The notes beneath the pieces were generated by a model. It did no database searches, was not told the DNA's origin, and saw only the letters and a list, made by a program, of their open reading frames with translations. Position numbers and translations under genes: made by a program. From contig ML976713.1 of the NCBI GenBank assembly GCA_010015655.1, forward strand, positions 136,119 to 200,118: a DNA stretch of 64,000 nt. The letters are read 5' to 3'. Shown here piece by piece: positions 57,926-64,000 of the stretch (positions are counted from its first letter, which is position 1; every line of letters starts with the position of its first letter). The stretch is from Bimuria novae-zelandiae CBS 107.79 (taxonomy: Eukaryota > Ascomycota > Dothideomycetes > Pleosporales > Didymosphaeriaceae).

Positions 57926-58819
57926 TCACGACTCAATAACCGACTGGCGGAGAGAGTGAGAGTCTGTCAAATGTTTGCGAAAGTCACCCGCGGCATCGAA
58001 GGCTTGTTTACAGTGTCGACAATACCAGCTTTTACGGTGCTTGTCGATCTCGTGCTGAAACCAGTCATGGCAGGATGCATACAATATGGCAGGAGTCTCG
58101 CAGTCCTCGAATGTACATATGTACGGCTTAAGGTCCATGTACGCATGCTTGAGCCATTGCTTTCGAGATCTGACGATTGTGGAGCGATGGCATATGGGGC
58201 ATTCGAACGGACCCTTTAATACCTTCTCCAGTATCTCAAACAATTGTAGTTGTAAGTTGTCTGACTCAGCGTAAGACGTTCGTGATCAAGTATCGTCGAC
58301 AGCGTCGACAGCTGCTTTTTCCGGCGAATTCTGCTCCTGATACTCTTTATGGTTCGCGCGGTATCGGAGATAGTGTCTGCGATGAGATATAGCCTTGCCC
58401 AATCGTTCAACCAGGCATTGATCTGCCTGGGCAAATTTCTCCCTAACATGGCTGATATCGAGCGGCTCATGGAGCGTTACGTCCAAACTCGGGGGTTTTC
58501 CCATCAAGTAGTCGGACTTCAGGCAATTGAGGTGATTACGATAGCGACTGAGACGCGAATTGCATTGCTCCATAGAGTAGATTGGTGGGTTCGGTGCTCT
58601 TGTTTGCTCGTCATTGGAAGCTTGACTATTGAACTTGGGATCGATCATCTTCGAAGATAAAGTTAGTGAAGCCATGGCAGTCACCGGCGATTCTTGGTGG
58701 CTCTCTCGTTTTTTATGTTTGTTGAGATTGCTTAGGTTGCGAGCTGGCTTCGCCTCCTCTTGAAAAGCCTCAAATTCCCTCTGCGAGGCATCTTTCAAAT
58801 TCACAATTATTTTAACCAT
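57926..58819 (-). pseudogene. C2H2-type zinc-finger gene with one in-frame stop
   Basis: One continuous 298-codon frame is broken only by TGA at 58286-58288. The N-terminal part (58289-58819) is charged and helical, with a repeated-looking LDISHVREKFAQAD region as in proteins with a fungal N-terminal helical domain. After the stop the frame resumes with FECPICHRSTIVRSRKQWLKH, YICTFEDCETP, HDWFQHEIDKH and WYCRHCKQAF...HLTDSH, three C2H2-like units known from fungal signalling or NLR-linked proteins. CGA to TGA is a single C-to-T change. The next LINE begins only about 60 bp upstream of the ATG, so its promoter may be gone. The 3' end may lie in further exons; none was found. Confidence 0.7.
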
Positions 58820-58879
58820 TTTTTCTCATTCATGAATAGCGTCCCGAAGATGGAAATCGAGCGATAGCGGCCCCTCGGC

Positions 58880-60000
58880 GAGCACCGCACTCTGTGCTAA
58901 CTGCTTAACTGCTTTAGGTTGCAGCCCCTTTATCCTGTATAGCGCTAGCGCTACCTTAGTTACCTTACCTATTTTATCTACAAGATATACCTTAAACCTT
59001 AGTTCCTTATTAAGTATTATACTTAGGAGCTTAACTTTATTTATAGGTGTAATATCTTATTCCTTAAACCTTAGTAGCGTTATGCTATCCCTACCTGCTA
59101 CTTTATATTACGTAAGGTAGATAAAAGATATCTTCTCTATGTTAAATATAGCACTACTAGTGCGCTCCTACTTCTTTAATATAGGCACTACTTTTTCTTA
59201 GATTACCCGCGTGTTCTCCTCGGCTGACAGTCCCATGACCTATGCTAAGTAGTCGTTAACGAATGCTATTAAGCTGCCGTGTCGTGGTGCGCTCTGCACC
59301 AGGTCTGCATTAAAGAACAGGAACAGGATTAGAGCAAGTGCAGATCCCTGGGGGAGACTGGCCTACGGAAGCCTCTGTACTTCTATTGTCACGCTGTTAA
59401 CAAGGATGCACGCCTGTCGCTCCGTGTAAAAGTCTTGCACCTACTACACAATTTTCTCCGGGATTTGTCGTTGTCATAGTCTCCTAATCTCCGGCTTAGT
59501 GGCCACGTTGTTGTACGCTCCCTTAACGTCAAACGACACCAGCGACAGCGTCTTCTTTCCGCGCCACGCCTTGAACACGTCCTCGCAGAGGTACGACAAC
59601 GCATGCGTCGTCGCCCGCTGCTTCCGCGCGCCAAAGTGCGTCTTTAGCAGGAGGCCGTACTCCTCCACCAGGTACGCGATCCTCTCCGCCACCAGCGACT
59701 CAAGCGCCTTGCCCAGCGTCGAGAGGAGCGAGATAGGCCAGTAGTTATTGGCGACGGTGTAGTCCTTCCGCTTCGGCTTCTACAGCGGCACGATCTTTGC
59801 GACCTTCCACTCCTTTAGCACCTTTCCCGTCTTAAGTAAGTGCGCAAACAGCTGCGTGATCTTGTCGCCCAGGACCGGCCATAGCTCTCTCCACACCCTC
59901 GCTGGCAAGCCGTCTCTTCCTGGCGCCTTGTCTAGGCTCGCCCTAAACACTGCTACTTTCACCTTGTGCTTAGTAATTAGCTTGTAGTATAGTTAGTTAT
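58880..60000 (-). pseudogene. LINE reverse transcriptase remnant
   Basis: Pieces in one minus-strand frame: KAPGRDGLPARVWRELWP, KEWKVAKIVPL, ISLLSTLGKALESL, THFGARKQRATTHAL, SLVSFDVKGAYNNV (motif A) and AFVNDYLA, the degenerate catalytic FVDDY motif with Asp changed to Asn. Stops occur throughout (for example after KIVPL at about 59780), so it cannot make an enzyme. Confidence 0.88.
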
Positions 60001-60679
60001 ATGTTACTATTATCTCCTCTTGCTTGTATAGTAGTAAACTTAAGAAAAATATCTAAAGTAGCTTCCTTTTAATTATATTATCCTTTATAGCGACTCCTCT
60101 TTTTAGGCTAATCTTCTAAATTAGTAGCACTTTAGTAAATAAGCTACTTACTTATAGGTCTAGGTACTTAGCTACCTTTTATATATTATTATTATTATTA
60201 AGGAAAGCTTCCTAGTGCTACTTATAGTGCTGTTAAATTATTTAGTAGAAGAGTCTCTTTGCTCTTGTTACTATACTACACAGCTCTATATCCCTCTCCC
60301 TTGCCATCGCACCGCACATGCTCGGTTCTGCTAGTATGCATATAACTTCCTTAATGCCGTGAGGTCCTCGTTCCACCACCGCTTTATGTACAGCGATAGT
60401 CGCACCCTTAGGTAGTGCGCCTCCACCGCCTTAGTTGCCTACTACGTAAGCTAGCTTGCTATCTTATCTATATTTTTTAACAAAAAGCCTGCTTCCTTCT
60501 TATACTTAACTACTTGCCTAATCTTATCCTATAGCGTATTCTTAAATAGTAGTCTCTCCTATCTCTTCTACTTCTCTATATTAATGCAGAAGCGCGTCTA
60601 TATAGCCTAGTAGTCTAACCTATACTCGTGCTCCTAGATTAAGCACTTAACTAAGTTTTTAACTAACTTAGGTATTATA

Positions 60680-60859
60680 TGTAAGCAGGTGGGTGGTATG
60701 TGTGAAGGTAGTATATTGTGTGTGTAATTATCTGAGTTGCTCTGTGTGTTGTTCTGTGTTGTGTTGTGTGTACATGGAGTGATCAGAGGCTCGTATATAG
60801 AGATAGAGCTGACTCATGAGACTAGTGTCGTCATGTGACATATCTCTGGGCTGCTTACA
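60680..60859. mobile_element. solo LTR (180 bp) inside the dead LINE
   Basis: Ends are TGTAAGCAG and CTGCTTACA, a 9-bp inverted repeat with the usual TG...CA termini. A 5-bp TTATA duplication flanks it (60675-60679 and 60860-60864). It is GC-normal and GT-rich against the TA-rich surroundings, so it inserted after the LINE was mutated, and its internal part was lost by LTR-LTR recombination. Confidence 0.85.
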
Positions 60860-60899
60860 TTATAAGTATTAGGTTAATTATTAATAAGCGTCCCGCATT

Positions 60900-61490
60900 G
60901 CTAATAAACGTAATTTTACTTATTAGTAAGAAACTTTATAATAATACCTTTACTATAAAGTTAATAATTAATTTACTTTTTTTTTAGCTTACTGTACTAT
61001 TAATATAGCTTCCTCTTTATAGTAGGTTATATTAGTTACAGTTGCCTGCTACTACTACTTTAGAGTATAAGTTACGTAGTTACTTTTATTATATTAGCTT
61101 ATTAATTATATATAGTTTAATACTAAGCTCTTCTAGGTTCTCCTTCTTAGTCCTCGTTAACAAAGACAGGTCTAGAATATATACAGATATAATAACCAGC
61201 TTCCTTCCGCCTACGTGCGCCACCACGGCTGTGATATCCGCCAAGTCTACCTGTAACTACGTGGCCTTTACGTCTCGCGATGCCCAAATGCACGTTCGGA
61301 CTAGATACTGTCCTTGCCGCCTGCCAGACGGTACGAATGACGTCCAGCGTGGATTCGTCCCGTGTAGCACCACTTCTCCCTCCGCAAGAAAGCACCTAGG
61401 CTCCTAGCCTAGGATAAAATAAAAGTTGGCGAGTGCTAGGTTATTGTGGAGCGCGTGCTGCGCTTCTCTGACTCTCTTTATATTCGCCTG
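60900..61490 (-). pseudogene. LINE AP-endonuclease remnant
   Basis: Minus-strand frame QANIKRVREAQHALHN, LANFYFILG then TAG (probably CAG before) EPRCFLAEGEVVLHG, NPRWTSFVPSG and TAVVAHVGGRKLVIISVYI. This is the N-terminal endonuclease of fungal LINE polyproteins. Two in-frame TAG codons are visible. Confidence 0.82.
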
Positions 61491-61539
61491 CAGGATCCGT
61501 AGTTCCCTATCCATCTCTTTCCTATACTCTAGGCACTAT

Positions 61540-61690
61540 TAGTGCGATGCCTGGTGCGGGTTTTGACAGTTAACGCAGCGCAGGTTGACCGTCTTATATT
61601 ATAAGTGGCCCTTTTGCCCGCACATGTCGCACGTCTCCGGTCGTATGCAGTCGCGCGCTCTATGCCCAAACTATCTATAGTTAAAACACT
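61540..61690 (-). pseudogene. LINE ORF1 zinc-knuckle remnant
   Basis: Three tandem knuckles on the minus strand: CFNY...FGHRARDC (second Cys changed to Tyr, a G-to-A change on the coding strand), CDMCGQKGH and CVNCQNPH. Typical of the gag-like ORF1 C-terminus. Confidence 0.78.
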
Positions 61691-62998
61691 GCACTAGCGT
61701 GCGTCGCTCCTTAAACGGTAACACTATAATGCCGCCTCCGCTAAATATTACGCTATTTAACTTTAGTAGCTTCTTTACCTCCTCTTTTATTATTACCTTA
61801 ATTACTACTAATACGTGCTATTTATTAGATTTTAGTTATTTAAGCTAGCGTATTATATATACCTTTACTCTATTCTCTATATTAAACTATTTTATTACTA
61901 ACTTATTTATTTTACTACTTTCCGCATCTATAGCTAGTGCTACCTTAATCTAGTTTACTTTTATTAGGTACTATTTAGGTCCTACTAGCCTTACACCTAG
62001 TAAAGCAGGTTTAAGCTAGTCTACTATTATTTACTAAACTACTACCTTTTTATTTTTATTTACTAAGAACTTAATTACGCTCGCGCCTTTATTTACTTAT
62101 TATATATAAAACTTTTTATTAATTATTTTAGTAAATTTTTAATGCTATTTATATCTTGCTAAATAGCCTACTTAGCTACTTTAGTAATTAATACCTTCTT
62201 TGCTATGTCTTCTTTTACCTAGCTAACGTTAATTACTAGCTACTATAGATTCTTTTTATTTACTATTTTTATATTTATTATTCGCGAAAGCGTCGTGCCT
62301 AATCTTACTAATTATTTATTAGCTATAATAGACACCTATATCTACGTTAAAAGTAGTTTAATTAAAAGGGTATTAAGCTACGCCTAGAGAGATCTAATTA
62401 TCTTTTATAGCTTTATAATTTAGTTCTTAAAATACTATTATTTTAATTAGAACGTTATGTAGTCGCTTTAAATATCCTTAATAATCTTATCCTAGTTCAC
62501 GATAATACTATTTTACTAAGGCTATTATTTTTTTTAGGCTTATAATTAGTACTACTAGTTCTTCTATCCTAGAATATTCTTCCTTAGTTACGCTATTGGG
62601 CGTAAGCAAGATACACTTACTAGAAAATAATAATAGTTTATAGTGCGTCGTGCGTCGCTGCGTGTTAGTTAGTTTATTATTCTATAATAGTTATAATGCT
62701 ATAGTTCCGCTCCTAGCTTATACTAGCTAAGCTACTACTACTATTCTTATTACTAGTAGGTACTAGGCCTTAAGCGCCTTTATAGTTTATTTTTTAAATT
62801 ATTTAGTTAGCGCTAAAGGTAGTGTTAATTAGTTGTAGTTAGAGTCTGATAGCGCTATTAGGGCTTTAGCACGATATTGGGTAATCCGCATAAACCACCT
62901 TATAGCGGGAACTAGCTAAGCGAGCGTCCGCGATTCTAGTAAAAGAATGTCCAAGATGAATATCCTCCTCTTCCGCTATCTTCTTGAAGCGTTTTCTT

Positions 62999-63175
62999 GA
63001 ATCATTCACGTGTGTGTGTGTGTGTGTGTATTCTATTATGGCCATGCACCCTGCGGGTATGGGCCGTTACGATGCGCCAGCTATGTACATCCTGTTATCA
63101 TCTACTTGCTCCAGTTTAGAAGCCAACTATGAGACCTGCTTATCGCATATCTGACACCATGCTCATTGAATCATT

Positions 63176-63209
<34 letters not shown>

Positions 63210-63335
63210 CTATTATGGCCATGCACCTAGTGGGTATGGGCCGTTACGATGCGCCAGCTATGTACACTCTGCGTCGTTACGCCTGCTCCAGTTTAGAAGC
63301 CAACCATAAGACCTGCTCGTCCGATGCTTAACTCC
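62999..63335. repeat. 168-bp tandem duplication, each unit led by a GT microsatellite
   Basis: Unit 1 starts at 62999 and unit 2 at 63167, both with TGAATCATTCACG then (GT)n (about 10 and 15 repeats), TTCTATTATGGCCATGCAC, GGGTATGGGCCGTTACGATG and TCCAGTTTAGAAGCCAAC. A third TGAATCATTCAC, a near-palindrome, is at about 63535. The stretch 63336-63703 has no gene that I can support. Confidence 0.85.
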
Positions 63336-63703
63336 ATACTTAACAAAGGAAATAGAAAGAAAGTGATACAGTACTGTATACGGCAAGCCGTGCAGCTTTT
63401 CGAGGCCTCGCGTCCGCAGGGCATGTCCGGCGTCGTGCGCTTCTTAATCGGCAGCGCACTGGCCGAGGCGCGTTTGTAGACAGCTCGCCGTTCTACGCTC
63501 ACGAGGCAGCAGAGGGAATCCTCAGCTGCCTCCGTGAATCATTCACAACCCTATGGCAGGTGCGGGTCGGCCGTCCTCCCTGCTAGTGTCATCGGAGGAG
63601 TTCGCCGCTTCCGAGGCAGAAGTGGCGAATCCACAAGGCGTGTAGAACTTTCTAGAAGTAGCCGTTTCATGTAATAAAGAACAGTTCGAATGATCCTATC
63701 GCC

Positions 63704-64000
63704 TCAAGACGCAGTAAGCTTGTTAAGCTTAACAGTACATATCCATACCCTCCCATGGCTAGTACCCATACCGATTACATTCTTAGATACAGTAAGACAT
63801 GACGGCCGGTATTCTGGCGGTAGCCATAAGATATCCTTTGAGTTGTGGCTTATCCACGTACGATCTGAGCTAATGTTCAGGTCTTGATGGACTGTCTTGT
63901 CGCTGGACCCTGACGCCAGCCGTGTCGAGTCGGGCGAGAAGGCGACTGAGTTGATATAGCTGCTATGGCCCTGGAGCGTCGACAGGCAGACGCCGCTGCT
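63704..64000 (-). CDS. C-terminus of an NLR/STAND protein with WD40 repeats (partial)
   Basis: Minus-strand frame entering from the right edge and ending at TGA 63704-63706; 98 residues are visible. It begins with most of a WD40 repeat (CLSTLQGHSSYINSVAFSPD, then SGSSDKTV) and continues with the C-terminal cap of fungal NACHT-WD40 proteins of the HET-D/E/R class: LNISSDRTWISHNS, DILWLPPEYRPSC and SHGRVWICTV. Such proteins act in non-self recognition and programmed cell death. The NACHT and effector domains would lie outside the window. The visible part is open. Confidence 0.82.
   Translation of the reverse strand, partial: SSGVCLSTLQGHSSYINSVAFSPDSTRLASGSSDKTVHQDLNISSDRTWISHNSKDILWLPPEYRPSCLTVSKNVIGMGTSHGRVWICTVKLNKLTAS

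Larger units (their letters stand above)
58880..62890 (-). mobile_element. RIP-degraded LINE (Tad1/I-like), minus strand, 3' truncated
   Basis: Order on the minus strand is ORF1 zinc knuckles (about 61540-61690), AP-type endonuclease (about 60900-61490) and reverse transcriptase (about 58880-60000). TA-rich sequence with many TAG/TAA codons fills the spaces. The upper boundary (about 62890) is set only by the composition change. The recognisable protein similarity stops abruptly near 58880, before any RNase H domain, so the 3' end is missing. Confidence 0.85.

Noticed and set aside
1..64000. tRNA, rRNA, CRISPR, bacterial operon or Shine-Dalgarno features
   Set aside because: No tRNA-like B-box with cloverleaf, no rRNA, no regularly spaced repeat array; the window is eukaryotic nuclear DNA.

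Overview
The window is nuclear DNA from a filamentous ascomycete (Pezizomycotina; Dothideomycetes is my guess, not proven). The evidence is short GT-AG introns of about 44-118 nt with fungal donor and branch signals, fungal-only families (HET-domain protein, Zn2Cys6 factor, siderophore MFS transporter, NLR with WD40 repeats), and TA-rich islands full of stop codons that look like repeat-induced point mutation (RIP) acting on transposons. I give 28 protein-coding loci, including pseudogenes and transposases but not the dead transposon ORFs; gene models were spliced by hand from reading frame and splice signals.

Layout. 0-12.3 kb is a compact housekeeping block: siderophore transporter, an unknown protein, three mitochondrial translation genes (mL38, uL4m, IF3/Aim23), Atg16 and COP9 subunit 5. 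12.9-20.8 kb is accessory: a HET gene broken by one stop codon, two different 2-oxoglutarate/Fe(II) oxygenases (IPNS-like and CmcJ-like) and an M20 amidohydrolase. 21.1-22.3 kb is gene-free and packed with copies of a short motif in both orientations. 22.6-44.2 kb holds Edc3, a transglutaminase-like protein, an intact Tc1-like transposon, a Zn2Cys6 factor, a B-type cyclin, a coiled-coil unknown, an ER-type membrane protein, a BTB gene with a stop codon and a damaged secreted-protein gene.

45.4-50.8 kb is a nest of transposons. A hAT element with a 20-bp terminal inverted repeat and an 8-bp target duplication carries a RIP-like core, and a nearly pristine Fot1/pogo element sits inside it. The hAT target itself looks like one copy of the dispersed motif. 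51.1-56.9 kb returns to ordinary genes: a Gfo/Idh/MocA oxidoreductase, an M14 carboxypeptidase, V-ATPase subunit c with a 13-nt microexon, and Snu13. 57.9-64 kb is accessory again: a C2H2-type gene with an internal stop, a RIP-degraded LINE cut off about 60 bp upstream of it, a solo LTR inside the LINE, a 168-bp tandem duplication with GT microsatellites, and the C-terminus of an NLR/WD40 protein leaving the window.

Two themes stand out. First, four accessory genes carry a single in-frame stop in an otherwise conserved reading frame, all near repeats or in fast-evolving families. Second, a CACTG-ended motif recurs in inverted orientation and served as a landing site for other elements.
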